Below, one piece after another: positions 14,390 to 22,452 of a stretch of 64,000 nucleotides of DNA. The number at the start of each line of letters is the position of its first letter. Within the stretch, counting starts at the first letter, position 1. A program made the position numbers and the translations under genes. A model generated the notes under the pieces. The model was given only the letters and a program-made list of their open reading frames with translations. It did not search any database and had not been told where the DNA came from. The stretch is taken from the NCBI GenBank assembly GCA_963842575.1, contig CAWJGS010000002.1, forward strand, positions 62,001-126,000, written 5' to 3'. The stretch comes from JACDER01 sp963842575 (GTDB lineage Bacteria; Actinomycetota; Thermoleophilia; Gaiellales; Gaiellaceae).

Positions 14390-15825
14390 ATTCCCGAGCA
14401 CGCAATCGAGGTTCACGATCTCGTCCGGCAGTTCAAGCGAGGCCCACGTGCCGTCGACGGGATCGACCTGCACGTGGACGAAGGCGAGATCTACGGCTGC
14501 CTCGGCCCGAACGGCGCAGGCAAGAGCACCACGGTCAAGATGCTCGTCACGCTTCTGCCGCCGACGTCCGGGCAGGCCCTGGTAGGCGGGCACGACGTCG
14601 CCCGCGAGGGGGACGAGGTGCCGCCGCCTGATCGGGGTGGCGCTGCAGGAGGCCGCGCTCGACCCGCTGCTGACCGCAACCGAGCACGTCCTGCTTCAGG
14701 GAGGGATGCACGGCTACTCGTCCTCCGAAGCGCGGAAGCGCGGAGAGGTGCTGCTCGAACGCGTCGGGCTGTCGGGGGCCGCGGACCGGCGCGCAGGCAC
14801 GTACTCGGGCGGGATGAGACGGAGGCTCGACCTTGCGCTAGCGCTCGTGCACGGGCCGCGGATCATTTTCCTGGACGAGCCCACTACCGGTCTCGACCCG
14901 CAGAGCCGGGCCGCGCTGTGGGAGGAGGTGCGGCGGCTGGCGAAGGAAGAGGGCGTGACCGTCTTCCTGACTACGCAGTACCTGGAGGAAGCCGACGCCC
15001 TTGCCGACCGCATCTCGATCATCAACCGTGGCCACATCGTCGCCGCGGGGACGCCTACCGAGCTGAAGGCAGAGGTGGGGCGCCCGACGGTTGAGGTCGT
15101 CCCGGAGCTCGACAGCGACCGCGACCGCATCGACCAGATCCTCGGCCGCTTCGGCGAGCGCGTGCCCGGATCGCCGAATCTCCCGCACGGGATCGCCTAC
15201 CAGCTGCGCGGCCACACCGGCTCCCTGCCGCAGGTGGTCGGGGCGCTGGACAGCGCCGGCATCGCGCTCTCGCACCTCGAGCTGCACTCGCCCTCTCTCG
15301 ACGACGTGTTCCTGGCGAAGACCGGGGAGGCTCCTCGAAGGCGAGGCCGACAGCGAGGCGCCCGCGGAGCCGCAGGACGCCGAGGCTCCGGCTCCGGAGG
15401 TCAAACCCCCCGAAGACCTCGCGGATGTCGATCTGCGCCTGGCCGCCGCCGGCCGCAGCAAGATCGAGCGTGTGCCGACGGCCATGCTCAAGAACTGGAT
15501 GGCGGAGCGCGCGCTCGCCGAAGCGCAGGCGCAGCAGCAGCGCAAGCTCTCGCTCGAGTTCAGCAAAGGCCCGCTGGCCGGGACTTCGTTCGAGGTCACC
15601 TCCACGGCCGTCCTCGGCCGCGAAGGCGACCTGGTCATCGCCGATCCCGAAATCTCCCGCCGGCACGCCGCGGTCCGGCTGGTGGACGGATCGCTCGTCA
15701 TCGACGACCTCCAGTCGCTGAACGGCACGTGGGTCAACGACAAGCGGATCGAGCTGCCGACGCTGCTCGCACCGGGTGACGTGATCACGCTTGGGACGAG
15801 CGCGATCGAGGTGCGGGCGGCATAG
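14390..15825 (+). CDS. DrrA-like ABC exporter ATPase with C-terminal FHA domain, frame disrupted twice
   Basis: The ATPase has Walker A GPNGAGKST, signature YSGGMRRR, Walker B IIFLDEPTTGLDP and the switch TTQYLEEAD, where glutamine replaces the usual histidine as in DrrA-family drug exporters. One extra base near 14621 and one in a GGGG run near 15327 must be removed for continuity. The frame then runs through an acidic Pro/Ala linker into an FHA domain (VLGREGDLVIADPEISRRHAAV, SLNGTWVNDKRIE) ending at 15825. FHA domains bind phosphothreonine, suggesting control by a Ser/Thr kinase. No ATG, GTG or TTG starts the frame upstream; the coordinate given is an ATT. The FHA part could instead start at ATG 15484. 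Confidence 0.72.
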
Positions 15826-16632
15826 CCCAGGCGGCCGTCGCCGAGCGCCCTCCCTCCGGGTCGCTGCTATCGACCCAGTTCTACCTGCTCGCGCGGCGCT
15901 CGGTCGTGCGGACCTTCCGCGACCCGGGCAGCATCGCGCCGTCCATTGTCGTGCCGCTGCTCCTCTATGCGATCGTCGCCGGCGGCCTCGGCGACATCAC
16001 CAAGATCAAGGGCTTCCCCACTCACTCGATCACGTCGTGGGCGTGGACGATCCCGTTCGCCCAGGGGTCGATGATGGCCATCTCGAGCACGGGCCAGGGC
16101 ATCGCGGTCGACATCGAGCACGGCTTCATCAACCGCCTGGCCATGACCCCCCTGCGCGCGAGCGCGCTCGTCGCGGCGCAGCTGACCGGCGCGGTCATTC
16201 TCGGCTTTCTCCTCGCCGCGGCGTACATCGGCGTCGGATACGCGTCCGGCGCGCACATGAAAGGCGGACCGGAGGGTGTCGTGATCGTCGTCGCCCTCTT
16301 CCTCACGGCGGTCCTCGGCTTCGGCGCGCTCGGGTTCCTTATCGGTCTATTGACCGGATCACCGGCCGCTGTCGTCGGCATCGCGCCGCTCGCAGCGGTC
16401 TTCTTGTTCCTCTCTTCCATGTCGTTCCCGAGAAACCTGATCGAGACGGACTGGTTCAAGAAGGTCGCCACGATCAATCCGCTGTCGTATTTGGTCGAGG
16501 GAATCAGAGCCCCGATCATCAGCGGCCTGGACTGGGAGGCGATCGGACTCGGCTTCGCGGTCGCCGGCGGGCTCGCCGGCGATCGTGATCTCGTTCGGCG
16601 CGCTGGACGATCCGGAACCGGCTGGCGGCGCG
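15822..16632 (+). CDS. ABC-2 type exporter permease, first copy, frame disrupted at end
   Basis: A membrane protein with the ABC-2/DrrB layout: an N-terminal cytoplasmic segment FYLLARRSVVRTFRDPGSIAP, about six hydrophobic segments, and the family hallmark MTPLRASALVAAQ after DIEHGFINRLA. No standard start codon is seen, and the start given is approximate (an ATA overlapping the FHA stop). One extra base near 16581 shifts the frame after FAVAGGLA. When corrected, the frame runs without a stop into the second permease, so the two may be fused or the true stop may be hidden. It pairs with the DrrA-like ATPase for export. Confidence 0.68.
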
Positions 16633-17397
16633 GTGAAGGATTTTTTCGCCGTCGCTCGCTACGTCGCGTGGCGCAACATGCTTCTGCTCGTTCGGGCGCC
16701 GGCCAGCTTCGCCCCGACGCTGCTCATGCCGCTCCTCTTTCTCATCGCCTTCTCCGGCGCGCTCTCCCGGATTGCGAAACTCCCCGACTTCGGGTCGATC
16801 AACTACACATCCTTCCAGTACGTGTACGCGCTGATGCAGGCGGCCGCCTTCGCAGGCGCCGTCGGCGGGACGGCGATGACCGGCGACATCGTCAACGGGT
16901 TCATGGACCGGCTGATGCTGAGCGCCCGCAGGCGGGCCGCGATCGTCGCCGGCTACGTGGTCGCGATGCTCGTGCGGGCGGCGATCGCGACGATCGTGCT
17001 CACGGGCTTCGCGTTCCTGCTGGGGATGAAGGTGGAGGGAAGTCCTCTTCAGCTCCTCGGCCTGTACGCCCTCGCGGTGCTCCTCAACCTGACCGCGTCG
17101 CTCTGGTCGGGCGGCATCGCGATGCACATCCCGTCCCTGAACGCGGCGCCGCTCGAGATTCTTCCGATTTTCCTGGCGCTCTTCCTCACGCCCGTCTTCT
17201 TGCCGCTCCACCTGCTCCACGGCTGGCTCCACACAGTTGCGGTGGGGAACCCGTTCACGCGGCCGCTCGAGGCGGGCCGGTCGCTCATCGAGGGCAATCC
17301 ATCCGGAGTGGCGGTCGCGTTCGCCGTGATTGGCGGCATGGCGGTCGCAGCAGCGCTGTTCGCCTTGTGGGGCGTCCGGCGTTTTCAAGCCGGCTGA
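16633..17397 (+). CDS. ABC-2 type exporter permease, second copy
   Basis: A 254-residue membrane protein from GTG 16633 (KDFFAVARYVAWRNMLLLVRAP), with about six hydrophobic segments and the signature MTGDIVNGFMDRLMLSARRRAAIVAG, parallel to the first permease. DrrB-type permeases of this length work with one DrrA ATPase. Two different permeases suggest a heterodimeric channel. The same frame is open upstream to about 16585, so the exact start or a fusion to the first permease remains open. Context suggests export of the polyketide or self-resistance. Confidence 0.78.
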   Translation: MKDFFAVARYVAWRNMLLLVRAPASFAPTLLMPLLFLIAFSGALSRIAKLPDFGSINYTSFQYVYALMQAAAFAGAVGGTAMTGDIVNGFMDRLMLSARRRAAIVAGYVVAMLVRAAIATIVLTGFAFLLGMKVEGSPLQLLGLYALAVLLNLTASLWSGGIAMHIPSLNAAPLEILPIFLALFLTPVFLPLHLLHGWLHTVAVGNPFTRPLEAGRSLIEGNPSGVAVAFAVIGGMAVAAALFALWGVRRFQAG

Positions 17398-17454
17398 ACC
17401 GAATCGCGCAAAGCGCCCCTTGACAGCGCGCATGAGGCGCGTGAGGGTTCGCAC

Positions 17455-18613
17455 GTGATCGCAATAGTCGGCGGGGGGATCGCAGGGCTCACAACTGCGA
17501 TTGCATTGCGGAAGGCCGGATTCGAGGTCACCGTGTTCGACCGAGTGAGGGACGTTGCGGCCGTCCAGATCGGCGCCGGCGTGGGGCTGGCGCTCAACGC
17601 GACCCGCGTGCTGCGCGCGCTCGGACTGCTCGATCAGCTGCGCGAGGTCGGATCTCCAGGGGAGCGCTTCGAGTTCCGAGACCGGAAGGGCAAGTTGCTC
17701 TCGCACTGGGAGATTCCGAAGGACGAGCTGCAATTCGGAGTCACCCGCAGGGCCCTCCACGAGCTGCTGCTCAGCGCGCTGCCGGCTGACGCCCTCGTAT
17801 CGGACAAGACCTGCACGAGCTACGAACTGCAGGAGAATGCCGCTTCGGCGGTCTTCGCGGACGGAACCTCGTTCACAGCAGACGCGTTGATCGGCGCGGA
17901 CGGCCTACGCTCGGTCGTGCGCACCCAGACACTCGGCGGGGAGTCGCCGAGATATGCCGGATTCAGTGTCCTGCGCTGCCTCGTTCCCGTCAGTGGCGAC
18001 GACCCACTTCCGCGAGGCGTCTTTCGGCTCTTCTGGGGACCGGGCGCCTGCATCGGCATGTACCACGTGGCGACCGACCTCGTCTACACGTTCGGCTGGT
18101 GGCCGAGCCCCGAAGGGGCTCATGTGGAGCACGGTGCGCGAAAGCAGGCGCTGCTCTCGCGATTCGGCAACTGGTCGCGCGAAGCGCCCGAGCTGATCGC
18201 CGGGATGCAGGAAGACGAAATCCACCAGACGGACATCTACGATCGCCCGCCAGCCCCTAGACTGGGGGAAGGGCAGAGTCACGCTCGCCGGCGACGCAGC
18301 ACATCCGATGACGTTCAACATGGGGCAGGGCGCATGTCAGGGAATGGAGGACGCGGTCGTCCTCGCCCAGTCACTGGTCGCCTCGCGGGACGTCCCGGCG
18401 GCACTCCGAGCCTACGAGTCGGAGCGAACGAAGCGATCAGCGAAGATCACGGCCATGTCCGCGCGGGTTGCCCGAATGAGCCTCATGGGCTCCCCGGCCT
18501 GGCGCATCCGGAATTTCGCGCTCCGAGCCGTCGGCCGCAACATCTCTCGCGGGGAAAAGATGCTGAAGATCGACGCCGAGATCCCGAAGGTCGGCGCAGG
18601 GAAACCTGCGTAG
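17455..18613 (+). CDS. FAD-dependent aromatic monooxygenase, frame disrupted
   Basis: From GTG 17455 the product begins IAIVGGGIAGLTTAIALRKAG (dinucleotide-binding GxGxxG) and has the GADGLRSVVR motif of the UbiH/PheA class. A single-base shift near 18256 separates this from the conserved third motif KGRVTLAGDAAHPMTFNMGQG, which continues to the stop at 18613. The corrected length is about 386 residues, normal for class A flavoprotein hydroxylases. These use FAD, NAD(P)H and oxygen to hydroxylate aromatic rings, a common tailoring step in polyketide loci. It leads a four-gene plus-strand operon with a PPOX-type protein and two SRPBCC proteins. Confidence 0.78.
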
Positions 18614-18619
18614 CCTCAG

Positions 18620-19198
18620 GTGAAGGCGATGCAGTTCCTCGCACCGTTTCTCGGCCACAAGTACCTCAGCCTGGAGACGTTCCGCGTCGACGGTACCGGC
18701 GTGGAAACCCCCGTCTGGTTCGTGATCTCCGACGAGCGTCTGTTCTGCCGTTCGGACCCCGAGACTCGAAAGATCAAACGGATCCGTCGAGACCCAACGG
18801 TGACGGCAGCCCCATGCAGCCTCCGAGGGAAAGTCAAAGGCCCGCGCCGAGATTTTCGGGTCGAGTTCGTGCCGCGCAGCGAGTGGGGCCGGCTGGAGGA
18901 AGCGTACGAGCGCAAGTACCGGCTCGAGAGCTGGCTCGCGAAGCTACCGTTCGGTGGCCCACCCGGCCAGACAGGAGATCAGGTCTTCTACGAGTTGCGG
19001 CCCGCGGATGAACGAGGTCCAGTCAGATGGCCGCGATGGACCGAAGAGGAGGTTGAATGGGTCGGGTCTTCGACAGTCATCACATCGATGCGCCGCCTGA
19101 GGTCGTGTGGCAGTTCGTGTGGGACGCGACGCGCCGGCCTGAATGGGAGGTCGGAGTCATCGAGGTCAAGGACGTGGTCGGACCGCTGGATCGCGTAG
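18620..19198 (+). CDS. PPOX/F420-type flavin-fold protein
   Basis: The first 130 or so residues resemble the PPOX class of split-barrel F420- or FMN-dependent oxidoreductases (LSLETFRVDGTGVETPVWFVISDERLFCRS, KIKRIRRDPTVTAAPCSLRGKV). Such proteins reduce ketones, quinones or enones. The GTG at 18620 follows the monooxygenase stop by six bases; ATG 18629 is an alternative. The frame reads 142 bases into the next gene with a low-complexity Arg/Ser tail. A stop in another frame directly abuts the next start (TGAATG at 19054), so another indel near 19000-19050 is likely and the true end is probably 19056. Confidence 0.65.
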   Translation: MKAMQFLAPFLGHKYLSLETFRVDGTGVETPVWFVISDERLFCRSDPETRKIKRIRRDPTVTAAPCSLRGKVKGPRRDFRVEFVPRSEWGRLEEAYERKYRLESWLAKLPFGGPPGQTGDQVFYELRPADERGPVRWPRWTEEEVEWVGSSTVITSMRRLRSCGSSCGTRRAGLNGRSESSRSRTWSDRWIA

Positions 19199-19614
19199 GC
19201 GGCAGGTGGACAGAGGTCAGGAGAGGGCCGTTCGGCATCTCTCAGGAGGGCACCGTCGTCGTCACGAAAGTGGAACCGCTCAAATCGTTCGAGGTGCAAC
19301 GTGAAGGCGAGGGCGAGGATTCGAGAGTCACCCATACGGTCACCCCGGAAAACGGCGGGACACGGAAGACAACCGAGTCTCTCTTCAAGTTCCCCGGCGG
19401 ATTCCTCGGCAGGATCGCCGAAAGACTCTTCGCCGTCGGGTTCATCGAGCGCCATTCCAATCGTTGCGAGGAGAACGTCAAAGCGCTGGCCGAAGGTCGA
19501 TACCCGCCCCACCCGACGCCTGCCGTCGAGAGGAATCTCGTCACCCCGCGTCCGGTTCAGAGAGACGACACCTTGCAACCCACTGCACCAGAGGAGGGAA
19601 AGCCACATGCCTGA
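19057..19614 (+). CDS. SRPBCC (START-like) family protein
   Basis: A 185-residue protein starting MGRVFDSHHIDAPPEVVWQFVWDATRRPEWEVG, the N-terminal strand and helix pattern of SRPBCC/polyketide-cyclase-2 proteins, with a C-terminal helix FIERHSNRCEENVKALAEG. These helix-grip folds bind hydrophobic ligands; some are aromatase/cyclases of type II PKS pathways, many are not. ATG 19057 follows a TGA and a purine-rich GAAGAGGAGG. It is paired with a second SRPBCC gene overlapping by eight bases. Confidence 0.7.
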   Translation: MGRVFDSHHIDAPPEVVWQFVWDATRRPEWEVGVIEVKDVVGPLDRVGGRWTEVRRGPFGISQEGTVVVTKVEPLKSFEVQREGEGEDSRVTHTVTPENGGTRKTTESLFKFPGGFLGRIAERLFAVGFIERHSNRCEENVKALAEGRYPPHPTPAVERNLVTPRPVQRDDTLQPTAPEEGKPHA

Positions 19615-20038
19615 GGCCGACCATGAGGCGACAATCGCGCGCCCCGTCGAGGACGTATTCCGATTCCTGGCCGATGCCGAGAATGACGCCAGGTGGAGAA
19701 CCGGAGTCGCGGAGATATCGCGGGTCTCCGGGGAAGGGGTCGGAGCGAAATACCACCAGAGCATCAAAGGGCCGACCGGCAAGCCCGTCGACGCCGACTT
19801 CGAGATCACCGAGCTCGAGCCGAACAAGCTGATCGCCTTCCGGACGACGAGCGGCCCGGTGCGACCGATCGGGCGCTACGAGCTGACGCCGGAGGGCGCC
19901 GGCACGCGCGTCCACTTCACGCTCAAGGCAGAGCTGAGCGGCCTCAAGAAAGCGGCGACGCCGATCGTGCAGAAGGCGCTCGGACGCGAGGTTGCCGAGC
20001 TCGACAACCTGAAACGAATCCTGGAGGAAGGCGGCTAG
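19607..20038 (+). CDS. SRPBCC (START-like) family protein
   Basis: A 143-residue SRPBCC domain (HEATIARPVEDVFRFLADAENDARWRTG, then alternating strands, and a C-terminal helix LGREVAELDNLKRILEE). It is distinct from but similar in fold to the preceding protein. GAGGAGGG upstream of ATG 19607 serves as ribosome binding site inside the end of the previous gene. Together with the FAD monooxygenase and PPOX protein it could form a tailoring or cyclisation module. A general ligand-binding role is equally possible. It is convergent with the GH15 gene. Confidence 0.7.
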   Translation: MPEADHEATIARPVEDVFRFLADAENDARWRTGVAEISRVSGEGVGAKYHQSIKGPTGKPVDADFEITELEPNKLIAFRTTSGPVRPIGRYELTPEGAGTRVHFTLKAELSGLKKAATPIVQKALGREVAELDNLKRILEEGG

Positions 20039-20083
20039 TTCTTCCGCGATTGTGGACGCCGAGCTCGGCAGCTGTCGAGCCGG

Positions 20084-21901
20084 CTACCAGTCCCAGCCGG
20101 GCTGCTCTCCGAGCGCCCGGTTGAGGTAATGCCCGGCGCTGATCAGCGCCAGATGCGTGAACGCCTGTGGGAAGTTCCCCAACGCCTCTCCCGTCTGCCC
20201 GATCTCCTCGGCGTACAGGCCGAGGTGGTTCGCGTACGTGAGCATCTTTTCAAACGCGAGCCGCGCCTCGTCGACCCTGCCTGCGCGCGCGAGCGCTTCC
20301 ACGTACCAGAAGGTGCAGATCGAGAACGTCCCCTCGTCCCCTTCCAGCCCGTCCGGCGACTTCTCCACGTCGTACCGGTAGACGAGCGAGTCGGAGACGA
20401 GCCCGTCGGAGATCGCCTGCAGCGTCGAGACCCACTGCGGGTCGGTCGGCGCGATGAACTTGACGAGCGGCATGACGAGGACGCTCGCGTCGAGCGTGTC
20501 GTCGTCGTAGTGCTGGACGAAGGCCTGCTTCTCGTCGTTCCAGCCACGCTCCATGATCTGGTGGTAGATCGCGTCGCGCGACTGGCGCCAGCGGGACAGC
20601 TCCGCCGGAAGCCCGCGCTGGATCGCGATCCGCACGGCGCGCTCGATCGCGACCCAGGACATGAGCCTCGAGTATGTGAAGTGCTGGCGCCCGCCGCGCA
20701 CCTCCCAGATCCCCTCATCGGCCTGATCCCAGTTCTCGCACACCCAGTCGACGATCCGGGTCAGGTCCATCCACGACCTGTGCGCGATCGGGTTCGCGTG
20801 GTTGTTGTAGATGTAGACCGAGTCGATGAGCTCGCCGTAGATGTCGAGCTGGAGCTGGTCTGCGGCCGCGTTCCCGATCCGGACGGGACGCGAGCCGCGG
20901 TAGCCCTCGAGGTGCCCGAGGATCTCCTCCACGAGCTCGGGCTGGCCGTCGATCCCGTACATGATTTGCAGCGGCCCGGCGCCGGCCGGGCGCTCCTGGC
21001 GGAAGCGCTCGGTCAGCCAGTCCATGAACGCGGTGGCCTCCTCCGTGAAGCCGAGGCGCAGCAGCGCGTACAGCGAGAACGCGGCGTCGCGGATCCACGT
21101 GTAGCGGTAGTCGTAGTTCCGCACCCCGCCGATGTGCTCGGGCAGGCTCGTCGTGGGCGCGGCGACGATCGCGCCCGTCGGCCGGTACGTCATCAGCTTG
21201 AGCGTCAGCGCCGAGCGGTAGATGATTTCGCGCCAGCGCCCCTGGTAGCGGCACTGCGACAGCCAGCGGCGCCAGTACTGGACGGTCTCCTCGAACGCCT
21301 CCCGCGTCTCCCCCTCCGAGTACTTGCGCGGGACGTACGTCTCGGGCACCTGCTCGAGCACGAAGGTCGCCGTCTCCCCGGGGAGCAGGGTGAACTCGCC
21401 GTACGCCCCGTCCTGCGCGAAGTCCATGGGCACGCGAGTCTCGAGCGCGAGCGAGAGCTGCGGCGAGCGGAAGAGAACGCCGGCTTCGTGAAAGACGGTC
21501 TCGTGCTTCTCCCGCCCGTAGTCGAAGCGGGGCTGCACGTCCACGCGGAAGCGCATCTCGCCGCGGACGCCGAGCACACGCCGGATCAAGCGGTGGCGGT
21601 GCTCGGACGCGCCGCTGGAGATGGGCATGAAGTCCTGCACCTCGCCGACGCCCGAGGGGGTCAGGAAGCGCGTGATGAGGACGTTCGTGTCCGGCAGGTA
21701 CAGCTGCTTCGGGACCCAGTCGTCGTGGACGGGCGCGATGCGGTAGAAGCCGCCCTTGTCCTTGTCGAGGATCGCCCCGAAGACGCTCGGCGAGTCGAAG
21801 CGCGGGCAGCAATACCAGTCGATCCGCCCGTCCGTGCCGACGAGGGCGATCGAATGGAGGTCGCCGATGATCCCGTGCTCGTGGATCGGCAGGTAGTCCA
21901 T
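20084..21901 (-). CDS. Glycoside hydrolase family 15 (glucoamylase/trehalase-like)
   Basis: A 605-residue protein from ATG 21901 (MDYLPIHEHGIIGDLHSIALVG). It has an N-terminal beta-sandwich domain with GRIDWYCCPRFDSPSVFG and a C-terminal alpha6/alpha6 barrel with GVRNYDYRYTWIRDA and GIWEVRGGRQHFTYSRLMSW, the latter with the conserved glutamate of GH15. It should hydrolyse alpha-glucosides such as trehalose or maltooligosaccharides. There is no signal peptide, so it is probably cytoplasmic. An in-frame TTG at 21952 overlaps the upstream gene stop (TTGA) and could be the real start, adding 17 residues and coupling translation. Confidence 0.9.
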   Translation of the reverse strand: MDYLPIHEHGIIGDLHSIALVGTDGRIDWYCCPRFDSPSVFGAILDKDKGGFYRIAPVHDDWVPKQLYLPDTNVLITRFLTPSGVGEVQDFMPISSGASEHRHRLIRRVLGVRGEMRFRVDVQPRFDYGREKHETVFHEAGVLFRSPQLSLALETRVPMDFAQDGAYGEFTLLPGETATFVLEQVPETYVPRKYSEGETREAFEETVQYWRRWLSQCRYQGRWREIIYRSALTLKLMTYRPTGAIVAAPTTSLPEHIGGVRNYDYRYTWIRDAAFSLYALLRLGFTEEATAFMDWLTERFRQERPAGAGPLQIMYGIDGQPELVEEILGHLEGYRGSRPVRIGNAAADQLQLDIYGELIDSVYIYNNHANPIAHRSWMDLTRIVDWVCENWDQADEGIWEVRGGRQHFTYSRLMSWVAIERAVRIAIQRGLPAELSRWRQSRDAIYHQIMERGWNDEKQAFVQHYDDDTLDASVLVMPLVKFIAPTDPQWVSTLQAISDGLVSDSLVYRYDVEKSPDGLEGDEGTFSICTFWYVEALARAGRVDEARLAFEKMLTYANHLGLYAEEIGQTGEALGNFPQAFTHLALISAGHYLNRALGEQPGWDW

Positions 21902-21948
21902 CGACGGAGCGGTCGTCCTCCAGCCGATGGTCTGGAGCTCTCTTGTCG

Positions 21949-22371
21949 TCAAGTTCGAAGCTCGTCGGTGGTGCGGAGCCGGCGCGCCTCCGTCTCCAGC
22001 ATGCGGAGCATCACCTTCGGGTGCATGAGCAGGAAGTCGGCCACCTCCGCCGGCGGGACGTAGAGACACCGGAGCGGCGCCCGCGCGACCACGTCCGCGA
22101 CCGTCTCTTCGCCGAGCAGCGCCGAGATCTCGCCGAAGAAACTGCCCTTCGGCAGCACGGCCAGCTCCTCGTCGTTCAGGACGACCCCCGCCTCGCCGTC
22201 CACGATCACGTGCAGGCCGACATCGACCAGGCCCCGGCGGACGACCCACTCTCCCTCGTCGAAGGAAACCTCGCGCATCCGCGGCAGCAGGTCCTCCAAC
22301 TCCTCGCGCCCGAGATCGGCGAAGAGCGACAGACGCGCGGCACTCTCGACGAGGGCGAGGTCCGTAGCCAT
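21949..22371 (-). CDS. Cyclic-nucleotide-binding domain protein
   Basis: A 140-residue CNB domain from ATG 22371 (LVESAARLSLFADLGREELEDLLPRM), with PKGSFFGEISALLG matching the phosphate-binding cassette, although the usual arginine that contacts cyclic phosphate is not obvious (FFGEISALLGEETVADVVA). No DNA-binding helix-turn-helix is attached. It may act as a small sensor or may no longer bind cAMP. It overlaps or abuts the GH15 gene and so probably shares its transcript. An upstream in-frame start at 22419 is possible but less conserved. Confidence 0.75.
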   Translation of the reverse strand: MATDLALVESAARLSLFADLGREELEDLLPRMREVSFDEGEWVVRRGLVDVGLHVIVDGEAGVVLNDEELAVLPKGSFFGEISALLGEETVADVVARAPLRCLYVPPAEVADFLLMHPKVMLRMLETEARRLRTTDELRT

Positions 22372-22452
22372 CGCGCGTAACCTAAACCACTCTTGGACTT
22401 GGAGGCAAAGTCGCGACATAATCGCGCCGACCGCAGCCGAACGGAGGAGCCG

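Noticed and set aside
14390..15825. Programmed frameshifting in the ABC ATPase gene
   Set aside because: No slippery heptamer or downstream structure stands out, and similar one-base breaks occur in unrelated genes across the window.
20129..22063. A plus-strand open frame of 644 codons opposite the GH15 gene
   Set aside because: Mirror of codon bias in the real gene; composition rich in Arg, Val, Asp and His without motifs.
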